Source of the DNA: Clarkia xantiana subsp. parviflora
Lineage: Eukaryota; Streptophyta; Magnoliopsida; Myrtales; Onagraceae
Assembly (NCBI GenBank): GCA_036873135.1
Contig: JAPTYO010000002.1
Coordinates: 44,259,452-44,323,451, forward strand
Length of the DNA stretch: 64,000 bases
Direction of reading: 5' to 3'
Shown: positions 10,466 through 21,751 of the stretch, piece by piece
Numbering within the stretch: the first letter of the stretch is position 1
How the letters are laid out: each line of letters starts with the position of its first letter
Notes under the pieces: generated by a model
What the model was told of the DNA's origin: nothing
Database searches by the model: none
The model's input: only the letters and a program-made list of their open reading frames with translations
Translations under genes and position numbers: made by a program

Positions 10466-11790
10466 TTAGGCTTGGTCCATGTTGGCGTCAGCGGGAGCAG
10501 GGTCCACAAGATCTGTGGCAGAAGGCTCCACAGGTTCAGCTGCTGGAGGGTCGATTATCGGGGCGTCAGCACTTGGAGGCTCCGCGGGAGTGTTCCCCTC
10601 ATCACTCTCCTCCGAGAGGGCAAAGTATTTCTTCGCGAAGGGAGCGAGAGACGGAGACTTGTCGAAGTTGATGGCGTCGCCATACTCCAGATGGAGTTCC
10701 TCGACTGCGTTGAAGAGGGTGTTCTCCACCTCCGCGCTGCAGAACTTCACCGCATCAGCTTGGAAGTCCTCGGACCCCCGATAATCCTCCCGGCCCTTGG
10801 TCTCGGCCGCGACCAGCTGCGCAGGAACCTCAGCAATTTGCTCCTCCAGAGCCTTCTTTTCAAGGACAAGTTTGTCCTCAGCAATTTTCCGCTACTGCCG
10901 CTCCCGCTTCAGGAGCCCCTCGAAGTCACGAACCTGCTTTTGGAGGTCCCGAGTCTTTCGGTCGAGGATGGCTTGCACCTTGGCCAGTTTTCCCCGCGAA
11001 GACTCGGAGGCCGCGAGATCCTCCTCAAGCTTAGCTATGACCGCGGGAGCCCCCTTTGCCCGCTCCTGCTCCAGGGCTTCCTCGAAGGAGAAGATGTACC
11101 CGAAGCAGTGGTTGATGTCCGCCATTTCCTGCGAAGGGAAGAAGAGAAGTGTTAGCATATGAACAACCTGCTTTATTGATGAAGAGGAGGAGAATGAGAA
11201 GTCTTACCTCTATCCGGCGGATAGACATTTCTTGGACATCCTGACGGATGCCCTCCCGATCCAGAGAAATCGGATACCTCAGAGTGGGCAGGATTGAACC
11301 TGCTAGTAGATGCGGGGCCAGCTCTGGGTATGTGTCCCCCTGTCGTAGCTGGACCCCTTGCAGCGTTTGGATCGGGGTCTAAGGAGCTTCCTTCTGCGTG
11401 GAGTCGTAGACATTGTAAAAACTCCCGTCCAGGGGGAGAGGGGAAGGACCGACTCGAGTCGTGGAGGGGCGCGCCTCCGACTCGCCCTTAGTCGGAGAGG
11501 AGGTGAAGTCGTGGATGGGCGACGGCTGTCGCTGTTGTGAAGAAGGTAAGGGAGGCAGCCCCTTGGAGGTTGGTTTCAGAGGGGACTGCCCCGTCCTCCG
11601 ACGATGAATCAGGGAGCCGCCCTCATCTGTCTCCTCGGAGGAGTCCAGATTTTCCACCCGACGAAATTGATCGCCGGTCGGGGTGTTTCCAGCCCCGAAA
11701 AGTGGTGCCCCTGCTGAAGGAGGCGCCCCTGCTGAAAGTGGTGCCCCAGCTGAAGCTCCAACACCCGACGGAGTTCCCGAGTGACCTCAC
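10466..11790 (-). pseudogene. E2 antisense ORF with an intron (Tat-type extra ORF)
   Basis: On the strand opposite to gag-pol, between pol and the missing 3' LTR, lies a coding-looking stretch. The downstream exon (11128 to 10466) encodes a helical, coiled-coil-rich protein (FEEALEQERAKGAPAVIAKL) with one stop at 10892-10894 and an acidic, alanine- and proline-rich tail. The upstream exon ends at 11208 with a GTAAGA donor. The acceptor CTTCGCAG is at 11129, and removing these 79 bases keeps the frame. The exon further upstream (to about 11790) carries a Ser/Pro-rich stretch and seems frameshifted near 11380. Extra antisense ORFs of this kind are reported for Tat-lineage elements; their function is unknown. 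E3 has a related one at 46486-47827. Confidence 0.65.
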
Positions 11791-11795
11791 CTAGA

Positions 11796-12230
11796 GGACG
11801 AGAGGCTTCATAAACATAGTCAGGAAGTTGGTTAGGGCCCTTACACCAAACGACGCGCCGAGAAACATATTGATCTTTCCCGCTTAAGAGAAATTCTATG
11901 CTAAAGTTCCACCTACGATGTGTGGAATTCATATGCGTCCCCGAACCATGTCGTACATCCGTTTTACGGTAAGGTCTAAACCGGTCAGTGGTAACCAAAG
12001 GGCATCCCCGTTGTGATCAAGCATAACCAGAGCATTCGAGAAGTCGAGATACACTATTGTCGGTGTCTTCCTTCATAGGGTACTCAACCCGAGGCGTCGA
12101 CACGATCGACATATTTTGACTTGATCAACCGAGTCTTTCTCTAGAAGATGTTTTGAATCAGAAATTTTCAGTCTGCCACTAGGGGCATGTGAATAACTGT
12201 TGTTGATTATTTTTGGTTAATTTTCTTTAA
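11796..12230 (+). other. E1 internal conserved non-coding block
   Basis: This stretch is homologous to the inverse of about 30150-31060 in E5: for example GTGTGGAATTCATATGCG, GGTCAGTGGTAACC and CACTAGGGGCATGT recur there. It shows that from here on the sequence belongs to E1 and not to E2. No coding frame is supported on either strand. Confidence 0.75.
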
Positions 12231-12239
12231 AAAAAAACA

Positions 12240-12900
12240 AAAAAAAAAAATCTTTAGGGTCACAGCCTCCCTTTAATCGGCTAGAAAAATAAAGAGAGTG
12301 TTCATGCAAATTTTGTGAGAGCAGTGAAGAAATAAAAGGGTCACAGTTGTCCCTAAATAAACTACAAATAAAAAAGGTCTCAGTCGTCCCTAAAATGACT
12401 ACAAAGAAATGGCCCCAACCACCCTTCAAATTGCTACAAATAAAGAACGCCCCCGTTATATCAAAAGCGGAAATAAGTGAAAGGGCCGCAGCCACCTTCC
12501 AAACGGCTACAAATAAAGAGTGATCCCGCGAACCCTGTGAGGGCGGGAGAGTAAAAAAGGGCCACAACCACTCTTCAAATGGCTACAGATAAAGGGCGCT
12601 CCTGCAACATCAAAAGCGGGAAATAGTTGAAAGGGCCACAGCCACCCTCCATATGGCTACGAATCAAAAGAGATCCCACGACATTGAAGACGGTGAGAAA
12701 AGGGTCTCAACCACCCTCCAAATGGCTACAAATACTCCCGCATCGAGGCGGAAAATAAAGAACGGGCCACAGTCAACCCGAAATTGACTACTGAAAAGAA
12801 GATCTTCCGCAATGGAAAATGCGGAAAACAATTCAGAGGGTCACAGCCACCCATTAATCGGCTACCTAAATAAAGAGTGTTTCCGCTAGGTTGAAAACCC
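12240..12900 (+). repeat. E1 tandem array 1 (about 90-bp unit)
   Basis: A degenerate unit containing GGCCACAGCCACCCTCCAAA and TGGCTAC is repeated about every 80-100 bases, often with a run like CCCGCAACATCAAAAGCGGG between. The same array in the opposite orientation is present in E5 at about 29290-30010. No gene is supported. Confidence 0.8.
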
Positions 12901-13127
12901 GAAAGGGCGGACTAGGCAAAATCAGGAAATGAGGGGCATGATTGCAAAATCCTTAAGGTGCAATCATGGCAAAAGGAGAGAAAGTAGAAATATCCGAGGG
13001 GCACGGTCGAAAATCTCTCAATCGACTGTGGCAAAAGGAGAGAATTTGAGAGATAAAAAAAAAGATCCCGCTAAGTTGTTGTGGCATGCACAACTTAGGT
13101 AAAAATTAGGGAGAGACATTCAAGTCG

Positions 13128-13900
13128 TCAGACCACTAGAGGTTCTTCTCCGACGGACGCCATTAGAGGCTCTTTACCGACGGACGCTACTAGAGGCTCT
13201 TCTCCGACATACGCCACTAGAGGCTCTTCTCCGACGGACGCCACTAGAGGCTCTTCTCCAACGGACGCCGCTAGAGGCTTTTCTCTGACGGACGCCACTA
13301 GAGGCTCTTCTCCAACGGACGCCACTAGGGGCTCTTCTACAACAAACGCCACTAGAGGCTTTTCGTGGTCGCTCGCCACTAGAGGCATCACCTATAAGGA
13401 TTTTACTTTATTGCACGCCACTGGAGGCCTTTCCTTGTCGCTCGCCACTGGAGGCATCGTCGATTGAGGGTTTTCTTTACTGCACGCCACTGGAGGCATC
13501 ATCTATCAAGATTTTACTTTATTGCACGCCACTGGAGTCTTTTCCTTTTCGCTCGCCACTGGAGGCATCGTCGATTGGGGTTTTTCGTTATCGCACGCCA
13601 CTTGAGGCTTTTCATTACCGGACACCACTGGAGGCTTTTCCTTACAACACGCCACTGGAGGCTTTACTTTTTCGCACCGCCAACGGAAGTACCGTAAACA
13701 GGGGCACTGCTGATCGAGGCTTTTTTTTCCGCACGCCACTGGAGACTTTACTTTTACACAGTGCCAACGGAAAGTACCGTCAACAAGGGCACCGCCGACC
13801 GAGGATTTACTTTTCTGCACCGCCAGTGGAGGCTCTTATTTACCGCACTGCCGCAGGAGGCTCTACATTCTGCACTACCAATGGAGGTTTTCTTTCGCAC
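13128..13900 (+). repeat. E1 tandem array 2 (27-bp unit)
   Basis: The 27-base unit starts GCCACTAGAGGCTCTTCTCC. It is repeated about ten times from 13128 to 13390 and then grades into longer degenerate units (GCCACTGGAGGC...). Because 27 is a multiple of three, the array is open on both strands; the minus strand would read repeats of VASVGEEPL. The same array is found in E5 at 28430-28940. I treat it as a minisatellite in the 3' untranslated region, not a gene. Confidence 0.85.
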
Positions 13901-14028
13901 CGACCGAAATAAGCCAGGAGTTCCCTTTAAGATTCGAAGACTAAAAAGAAGATATACTTCCTAACCAAAATTCGTGTTTACTTGTCTTTGGACGAATCCC
14001 CTTGAACATGTTCTACGGGAATTCACCC

Positions 14029-14042
14029 AAAGAGGGGCAAGA
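14029..14042 (+). promoter_or_regulatory. E1 polypurine tract
   Basis: AAAGAGGGGCAAGA lies directly before the TGTAAA start of the 3' LTR. The matching tract in E5 is at 27643-27657 on the minus strand. It would prime plus-strand DNA synthesis. Confidence 0.8.
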
Positions 14043-16132
14043 TGTAAATACCTAATTTTGGTACGCGCGACACGTATATAACACGATTAAAAATGTTATG
14101 TGTAACACGTTTAAAAAAGGAAGTATCTGGATATGGAAGTCACGAAGTTTCTAAAGATAGGACCGGCTTAAAATAGGATAGTGTATATGAATTAATTATT
14201 GTAAAATATTCAGAAAATATATTGTAAAATATTCAGAAATTATGGTGAAATGCATAAATATATATATATATGTATATTTTCAGAATATTAAATGCATATA
14301 TTTTTCAGATTTTATTTTCCTAGTTTGGGGGTCCTAGTTTAGGTATAAATATGGTCATTTTACATGTCAAAAATACACAACATAAAATTTGAAATAAAAA
14401 AACATTCTTGAAAACGTGCCAAAAAAGAATTTTTTTTACTCTCTCTAGTCTCTTCCTCTCTTCTCTTTATTTATTTATTCTTTTTACCCGTAAGGGGCCT
14501 TCTTCTTCTGCGCTGCCCTGCTCGGCCGGAGACCCGGAGCTCTGCCACGCAAAACGCTGACCACCGTCCCATCATCTTCTCGAGTCTGACCTAGACATAA
14601 CCGGAACTCCAGTTGCTGCTGCGCCCGAGCCTATCTTTGCTGTCCAGAAGGGTCCCACCGTATGACCACCATCCGTGGTCGTCCTGTTGCGCCATTACCA
14701 TCGACAGAGCCCATCGACTCTGGCCGCGCCTCCACCCTCTGCTTTCATCCGTCCTGACCTTCCCTTGCTTGAGATACGGACTTCGCCGGAGTTTCGTCGA
14801 TCTCGTTCTACATTTACCCGACATAGTGGTTTCCTGGTTCGCCTGCTTTCTCGCCGATATCCTTCCTCCCCCGGCCATCTCCTCCATGACGTTCGCCCAG
14901 TCTTCCCCATCTCGAACCACCGGTGACCTGCTGTCGCTACTTCGCCGTTTCTCGCTGTCCTAACTCCGGTTGGTCTTCGATCGTCGTCCGGTCGGTTTTC
15001 CCTGTCTCCGGTGCGCTCACAACCGTGCACCATCACCTTCGAGAAAATTTGCAAGCGATACCAGCAGCCACCCTGCACCATTCACGGACGATGAAGAGAA
15101 GGACGTATCCTTCGGTAAGATGCGATTGAAGAAGACAATATCACTTCCTAATGCAGGTACGGTTTTATTTTTTTTATTCATTTAATCTATTTTATAGAAC
15201 TTTTTTGTATATGTTTGCACTTTTATTAATTAAGGAATTATTTTAGTTAGGCCTAATTTATTTACTTGATTAATTGCCATTTGTTTTTTACAGAATCGAT
15301 CATAATTTATGATTGAAATTTATTTGTTTGGGTGAAATTTAAATAAGGGTTAACAGGTGATTTGGTCCATGATGTTTGACAACTTTTGGGTTTTGGTCAA
15401 TGATGTTTTTTTTTACCTAGTTTTGGTACCATATGTTTGCAGATTTTTCTAGTTTTGGTCTAACCGTTACATTCCGTCCATTTTTTGACATGTACAAGTC
15501 ACGTGATCCACCCTAAACTTTCAATTTTGTTCAATTTAGTCCCTCTAATACTTTACTAACCTTTTTATTGTTCAATTTAATCCCGAAGTTTCAAAAATTC
15601 AATTGGACCTATTGTCCAATTGGGATCAATTTTGAAACTTCGGGACTAAATTGAACAATAAAAAGGTTAAGAAAGTATTAGAGGGACTAAATTTAAAGTT
15701 TAGAGTGGATATCGTGACTTGAACATGTCAGAAAATGGACGGAATGTAACGGTTAGACCAAAACTAGAAAAAATCTGCAAACATATGGTACCAAAACTAG
15801 GTAAAAAAAAACATCATTGACCAAAACCCAAAAGTTGTCAAACATCATTGACCAAAACACCTGTTAACCCTTTAAATAATTGAAATGAAGATGGAAAATT
15901 AATTGAGTAGAGTACCGATAGGGCGAGATTATCAGCACGTGTTTTAAACTCGTAATAGAACCCCCGAATTCGAATTTCTGATGGTAGACCGGTTTCATAC
16001 CTAGGTGTTTAATTCATTATTCGCTTAGGTAATTAGGACTCTAGTTAGCCTTAAAATTAACTAGTGACGACTCTATTCAAAATCCACGTTTTCAAAACAT
16101 AATTCGCCTTAGGTCAGATTTTAGGTATGACA
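14043..16132 (+). repeat. E1 3' LTR, carrying a MITE
   Basis: It matches 172-3626 except for two differences: the copia relic of the 5' copy is absent, and a 524-bp foldback element sits at 15347-15870. Without it the LTR is about 1.56 kb. A TATAAATA box is at 14344-14351. The end ATGACA is followed by the target duplication GTGGA. The LTRs differ at many positions, so the insertion is old compared with E3. Confidence 0.9.
15347..15870. mobile_element. Mutator-like foldback MITE
   Basis: The element is one long inverted repeat: the left arm starts GGGTTAACAGGTGATTTGG and the right arm ends with a near-perfect inverse (CACCTGTTAACCC). The two arms pair almost to the centre near 15605. It is flanked by the 9-bp duplication TTTAAATAA at 15338-15346 and 15871-15879, and the empty site is seen in the 5' LTR at about 3437-3446. 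A 9-bp duplication points to the Mutator superfamily. It has no coding capacity. Confidence 0.88.
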
Positions 16133-17012
16133 GTGGAAAACTGGGCAACTGGTGAATTAACAGTTGACCTAGGATACATCGCGATACAAATTGATGTTTT
16201 TAACATATTGATTTGAGATAGGGAATCAACATTCCACGAGCGCTACAACACTCCAAACAAAAGAGTAGTACGATGCCCGTCGTATCCGCCGGTCGCACGG
16301 AAAACCTCGTATGAACTGTTCGGAAGCAGGGGCAGGATCAAAAGAGTGGAATGTTGATGGTATTTGGACAACAATACATTAACAGGTACCCTCCCATTCC
16401 GGGGAGTGGGAGCTGTTAGCATATGGTGACTGGGCGCCGTAATTAGTAGCCCTTTAATATGTATAGGTAACCTAAGAAATTGGGTTAATGTCACATTAGG
16501 GAAATTGGGCTTGACCCAAATCCCAATTGAAATGAGAGGCCCAAAATCGGACTTCCCTAGCATAAGTGGCCGGCCGAAATTAGTGAGGTGCAAAGTTGAC
16601 GTTTGTCCACTTTGCTCCTCCTATAAATAAGGGGTGTTAGGGTTTTATTTGGGGTAATTCAAACTCTTCCTAAGTGGTGATTTGAGAGAAAAACCCTCCC
16701 CCCTACACACTAGTATTTCGGCCGAACCTACTACCACCAAAGGGTGTGCCAATTTGTTTCGAGCAAAACACTCCGGAGATCCGTCCCTGCCAAGAATAGA
16801 TCAAAGGCTTTGCTGTGGATCTAGTACCACGTAGGGTTTGTTTAAGAAGAACCTCTACGGGTTCCGTCCAATGGATCGTGAACTCCCTCAGCAAGATCCT
16901 TGGGACTATGGAAAAGGTTTATGGCATGTGCACATCTTCCACTGCGTAATTCTGATTACAAGCATGTACTTTCTTTTGTTGTTTCCTTAGTAGTCAACAC
17001 CGTAATCCAACA
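16133..17012 (+). mobile_element. Copia C-A2, right fragment with 3' LTR
   Basis: This continues the copia interrupted at 171. The first part (16133-16413) is the end of its 3' untranslated region with a purine tract just before the LTR (GAGTGGGAG). The LTR is 16414-17012 (599 bp), TGTTAG to CCAACA, with TATAAATA at 16622-16629. The sequence behind it (TAGGG) belongs to another copia, so C-A2 had inserted into that LTR. Confidence 0.85.
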
Positions 17013-17385
17013 TAGGGTCCTTTGTGTTATTTCTGTTTAGGACTTGTTTCTTTCTTTGGGGCTATTTTGCCATTCCTTCTTTCTTTTGTGGTTATTTTGT
17101 TATTTCATACTTTTTCCACACTATTTAATGTCTGGGTTCAGGTGGAGAAGGGCCAGATGAAGGAGTCCCTTATAAGAAGCCTGTAAATGCTTTCTCTCAT
17201 CTGTTACATTTCGCTTCCTAGGGTTTCCCTTCTTGGTGATTCATTCCGTTGATCTTGTTGTGATGTTAGTTTGAGGAGTTTATCATGGTATCAGAGCAGT
17301 AAAGGCTCTTCTACTGCCTTACTTCTTGATCTCGTTGCTGCGCTGCTTGTCGTCGGTTCGTCTTCTTGGCTATTCATCTTTCGCT
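17013..17385 (+). mobile_element. C-C: end of a copia LTR with primer-binding site
   Basis: A TATA-like box (TTATAAGAAG) near 17170 and the primer-binding site TGGTATCAGAGC at 17286-17297 identify the right end of a copia 5' LTR and the beginning of the internal region. The site is complementary to the initiator methionine tRNA. The left part of this LTR is cut by C-A2. After about 17385 the sequence switches to an inverted copia gag, so the rest of this element is gone. Confidence 0.75.
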
Positions 17386-18091
17386 TTCCAGTGAATAAGG
17401 CAGTTGCCTCACCCACATCACCAATGGAACCAGAGATGGTCCTTTGGCTTTCTTCTTGTACCAACACAAAGAAGGCAATGCTAAGAGAAGGAAGTGGTTG
17501 TCTCATAAGCAAGGTGCTCCTAATGTGTCCATAGGAGTCATTCAGTCCCAAAAGAAATGCCATCAACTTCTGCTTCTCCTTGTGTTCATTAACAATGGCA
17601 ATGTACCCAGCACATTGGAGATCCAAATCATCAATAGAAGCAAGAGCATCCCAGAGTTGCTTCATTTTGGCAAAGTACTCAGTGATAGAGAGCACACCTT
17701 GAGATGTTTGGTAAATCTCCCTTGTTAATTGGAAGATTTGTGTGCCATCCACCTTATCAAATATCTCCTTCAAGTCAGTCCAAATGGAATAAGCAGCTGT
17801 GTTGTAGACCAATCCATTTACCAAATCCTTGGCCACAGTATTCCTCAACCATGCCTTGACAATTGCATTTGCTCTATCCCATTTCACTCTATCATTGACA
17901 TCAACATCCAACCTTGTGAATGTGCCATCTATAAAACCAAGCTTGTTCTTTACCAACAAGCCTTCCCTGATTGAGGTGCTCCAAACATGATAGTTGGAGG
18001 TCCCTTGAAGTTGGAAATGAATGAGCATATGGCCATTGGTGTCTGAGGGGTGTATGTATAGGGGGTCATCAACATTGGTGTCTTGAGCCAT
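17386..18091 (-). pseudogene. gag: C-B copia gag, N-terminal part
   Basis: The minus-strand frame starts at the ATG at 18091 (MAQDTNVDDPLYIHPSD), the usual start of copia Gag; the longer frame upstream adds seven residues without family support. It shows the retrotransposon gag domains in order: the N-terminal motif with LQGTSNYHVWSTSIREGL, then AWLRNTVAKDLV and the gag helix region with IWTDLKEIFDKVDGT and EYFAKMKQLWDAL. About 235 residues remain. No zinc knuckle and no pol follow, because the coding sequence runs into the unrelated C-C leader at about 17385. Gag would form the particle; this copy is truncated. Confidence 0.88.
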
Positions 18092-18830
18092 CTTGTAACC
18101 CAAGCAACACAAGTAGGTATCAAATTGGAGTCAGGAGAAACTAAATCCAAGAAATCAGCTGCCAGAAATCCAAGCAGAATTGCATACACAAGGTTGCACT
18201 ACAAACAAAAGTAGTACACCAAGGTTGTTGATAGTAGGACAAATTCCAGCTCACTCTTTGGTACTGTCCGTACAATTCCGCAAGAAAATTCGTGATGTTC
18301 AAAGCTTGAAAATCAACAGAAATGGATTAGGATCCATTCTCCATTAATGAAAGCTCAGAATTCTTGAAGATATGAACACAAAGCTCAAAGCAGTCACAAA
18401 TACTCTTCAGCCAAGCAATGTGTATGCAAGTGAATCCATGCAATGAATATCCAGATTTCAAGCAAGAGGCGCAGCTGAAATAAGTTCAAAATCCATATCC
18501 AAATCTAGAGAAGCAGTACAAACTCCAGAAAATGATAATATCAAACACGCAATCAGCTCAACAAGCCTGAATACCTCAAGAACAAGCAAACTAGTACTAA
18601 GTCATCTTGGTTGTGCTTAGTCTAGGTGCAGATCTATCTATGCGTGTTGAGTTCTTGAAACTCCACTTACTTGATGTCCATTCTTAAGTAAGAAATGGAT
18701 TCTTGAAGTAGAAAAGATGATCCACGAAGCTGAACTTGTCAATCCACACTTGAACAAGGTGAATTTTGAGGCAAAAATTTGAAGAAACTTGGTCTTACTT
18801 AGCTTTGTGGGTGCGCCGCCATTGGAGGTG
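18092..18830 (-). other. C-B untranslated leader
   Basis: About 740 bases between the primer-binding site and the gag start on the minus strand, without a supported frame. It is the 5' leader of copia C-B. Confidence 0.6.
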
Positions 18831-18842
18831 GCTCTGATACCA
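18831..18842 (-). promoter_or_regulatory. C-B primer-binding site
   Basis: GCTCTGATACCA on the plus strand is the inverse of TGGTATCAGAGC, the initiator-tRNA site of copia elements. The LTR of C-B must lie directly to the right (from about 18843); its far end cannot be fixed because no second copy is in the window. Confidence 0.85.
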
Positions 18843-20146
18843 TAATAGCTTTAATGAGCTGAATCATTTGTTGAATAATGATTAGGGATTACAATGCATA
18901 AGGTAAACTATATATACTAGGTGATAAGGATCACCAACTAGGACTGATCTATCCTATGTGCCTAACTTGGTGCACCAAGGTGCATATACCATGTAACATG
19001 TACTACATGATATATGCACCATATAATAACCTTATACAATCATCTAATGACATAATGGAAGTAAGTGCAAGTGTAAAGTAACAAGATGCAATGTGAGCAT
19101 ATCAATCTATACACTCTATAAAAGTGCACCTGCAAATCGCATACTTTATATTCAGGAATTAATCATGTTTCTGGTGACAATCACTTAAAAAAGACTTGCG
19201 TCTTCTACTGAATGTGTTAATGTAAGATTTACCATACAACATAAATAAGGAAACAATATATGATAGTTTATACACTACAAATACATACCGGTAGCTCTAA
19301 CTCCCCTCCCCAGAAATCAACTTGCTAAACCATTTTGCATTAACTGCAAGTATACCCAAATTCTTCGAGAACAAACAACAATTTATTCAAATGAGTATAG
19401 TATGAAAATAAACTTAATGTTTCAAAGATTGATCAACTTTCATTATTGCTTATTCATACTTATGACAATCTTTATTGCGATCGCAGATAATTCTTTCACA
19501 ACCAATAATTTCTTTCACAGTAGCAACCAAATTAGTTGAAGAACCGTAGCAATCAAATGTAAAAATAAAAAATAAAAATAAAAATTGAAGAGTAAAAACT
19601 AACTTGATTGAGAAGATGCTCCCAACTACACTTGAATGGGGGCAAATACTCCATAAATGCAGAAGAATCACAACAACAACGGTAATAAGGATTTATACCT
19701 ATATATTGTGAATTCTTATAATGCAATTACACTCTCCTTATATGGAATTCAAATTCGGAGATGAGATGAACGAATCTTAAACGGTAGCAAGATAGAATCG
19801 TAACCGGCGGAGTTAAGCCCAGTTGGAAACTGAAACCGAAGATTAAAGGAGATATTAAGGATGAAACGCCGATGATCTTGGAAGCTGAAACCTATGATAA
19901 CGTTGATGGAATCTGAAGAACGGGGCCGAAAGATAGAAAGAGAATCGCAAAAGTGAAAAGAAGGACGCCTGAAGTTAACGGACCAATTAATTTTTTAGTT
20001 GCTGACATGGAAACTAATTAGCAGCCTAATTACCTAATTAAAAGCCTAACTAAATAATTAAGTAGGTAAATGCGTAAAAGTCAATGTCCAATTAGAAATT
20101 AGATTACTTAGGTGGCAGTAGATTATCACCCTAATTAAAAACCTAA
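18843..20146. other. Probable C-B LTR and gene-free AT-rich sequence
   Basis: The first few hundred bases are probably the 5' LTR of C-B (minus strand). From about 19150 to 20146 I see AT-rich sequence with short runs such as AAAAATAAAAATAAAAAT and repeated CTAATTA motifs near 20010-20080, but no supported gene on either strand. Confidence 0.5.
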
Positions 20147-20493
20147 GAGCATCCACAATGGTATTACTTAAAATGCTTTTCTTAAGAGTGCCACGTAGAC
20201 TTTTTATGCGTGGTTTAAGGAATACATAAATTTATGTAATGCTTAAATAATAGTATGTCTACAATGGTTTTACTTAAACATATTTTATTATTGAATTTTA
20301 ACAAACAATTTAAAAATTCGTTATTATTAAAGTTACAATAGTTGCATATTAAATCATTAATATATTATATATATCGAATATTTATATATTCGTTATATAT
20401 ATATATATAAGCTATCTTATTCTTTTTGTATATATATGTGCTTTCATCAAATTGTGTTTCGTTGTTTCGATCATACATTAAATAATCCAATGG

Positions 20494-21226
20494 GTTCTTC
20501 ATAATTCGATCAGGTTGATATATTATCCAGTTTGAAGAGCTCATCCGATGGAGAAGAAATAGGTATTACAACCTGGCATAATAGTCGAGTCCAATAAGTA
20601 GCTAGTTTGGTACCCATGATGATGCATGAACCGATACCATCAAGAAAAAGACGCTACATATATCGTGAACGTGAGAAAGCTCATCAACATATAGGGAACG
20701 ATTATTTCGCAGAGAATTGTACTTATCCACATGATATTTTTCGTAGGAGATTCCGGATGAGACGAGAATTATTTATGCGTATACTGAATGATTTTGAAAT
20801 CTTTGACGAATATTTGACTCAACGAAGAGATGCACTAATACAAACTGTTTCACATCCTATTACCTTAAAGGATAAGTTATTTGCTAAGAAGCAAGAGGCG
20901 ACAGGAAAGGATGTCGAGCGAGCTTTTGTTGTCTTGCAAAGCAGGTGGGGCATAACAAGAGGACCAACACGCTTTAGGGAGAAAAAAAGATTATTTTCAA
21001 GATAATGAAAGCATGCGTCATATTACACAATATGATAGTTGAAGATGAGCAACATATGAATATTGAAGATTGGTCATCTGATTCAGATGAAATCCAAAAT
21101 CAATATCATCAAAATTCTGAGGTAATGGGAGCATACATCTTCTCTCGACGTAAAATTCAAAATCGAGAGATAAATATGTCACTTAAATATGATCTAAAAG
21201 AGCATTTTTGGAAACCATTGTGCTAA
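20494..21226 (+). pseudogene. PIF/Harbinger transposase, internally deleted
   Basis: The remaining N-terminal part has RRYIYREREKAH and IFRRRFRMRRELFMRI, the usual opening of plant Harbinger transposases. After QRRDAL the sequence jumps directly to KLFAKKQEATGKDVERAF, so the central catalytic region with the first two acidic residues of the DDE triad is missing (roughly half the usual 400 or so residues). A frameshift at about 20990 separates the C-terminal part MKACVILHNMIVEDE (21005-21226). The protein would cut and move the transposon DNA, but this copy cannot. Confidence 0.85.
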
Positions 21227-21751
21227 TGAAGTTTTTCATTTGTAATGATTATGTATTTTCAAGTTATGTGATTATTGGAATTTGATTTAGAATGACGTCC
21301 ATTTTTTTATCACTTCAATAATATTAAGAGAGTAAAAATGTAGAAACAAAATTTAGAGAAGTTCGGTTTTCTGCATATATCATCAACTTCCATTCATAAC
21401 ATTAGAAGGGACACCTCTGGGAGCTTTCTCAAAGGTGGGTGCTTCAGCAAGAGAAACACCATTAACTGTCGAGACGAAGTCGATCAACATTTCCCCGAAG
21501 AACACAACAAAATAATAAGTTAAAACCAAACAAAAAAAAATCCACAACAAAGACAAACTGTTGCAGTCAAATTACCAAATGGTTGTCAATAACAATTCAT
21601 GATTCACAACAATGACAAACCCAAGTAAACGACCGACTAAAGTAACCAAACATTCTTAGCATTAAAATGAACTTCATTGAACAGAAAATCAAACCAAAAA
21701 GCAAATGAATGACAGGTTCTACCGAGCAGTCGACCAAATCATGCTCATTTT

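Larger units (their letters stand above)
3753..11795 (+). mobile_element. E2: Tat-type Ty3/gypsy element lacking its 3' LTR
   Basis: The element has a 5' LTR (3753-4468), a PBS (4470), gag, protease, RT, dual RNase H, integrase, a repeat-rich 3' region and an antisense ORF. It then stops at about 11795, where sequence homologous to E5 (internal E1 sequence) begins. No 3' LTR follows. The five bases before the 5' LTR are ACAAG, and I find no matching duplication on the right. The element is dead through several stops and frameshifts. A solo LTR of the same family is at 55812-56550. Confidence 0.8.
172..16132 (+). mobile_element. E1: Tat/Ogre-like LTR retrotransposon without its own pol, host of nested insertions
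   Basis: The boundaries are set by related LTRs at both ends (TGTAAA...CTGACA and TGTAAA...ATGACA) and by the 5-bp target duplication GTGGA at 167-171 and 16133-16137. A primer-binding site follows the 5' LTR at 3630 and a purine tract precedes the 3' LTR at 14029-14042. The only sequence of E1 itself between the LTRs is 3627-3752 and about 11796-14042: a non-coding block and minisatellites shared with E5. The gag and pol inside it belong to E2. E1 is therefore best read as a non-autonomous element that received E2, C-A1 and a MITE. The lineage name is an inference from the PBS type and layout. Confidence 0.85.

Noticed and set aside
16414..17012. Solo LTR
   Set aside because: The upstream sequence is the family's 3' untranslated region and purine tract, continuous with 1-171 after removing E1, so it is a 3' LTR.
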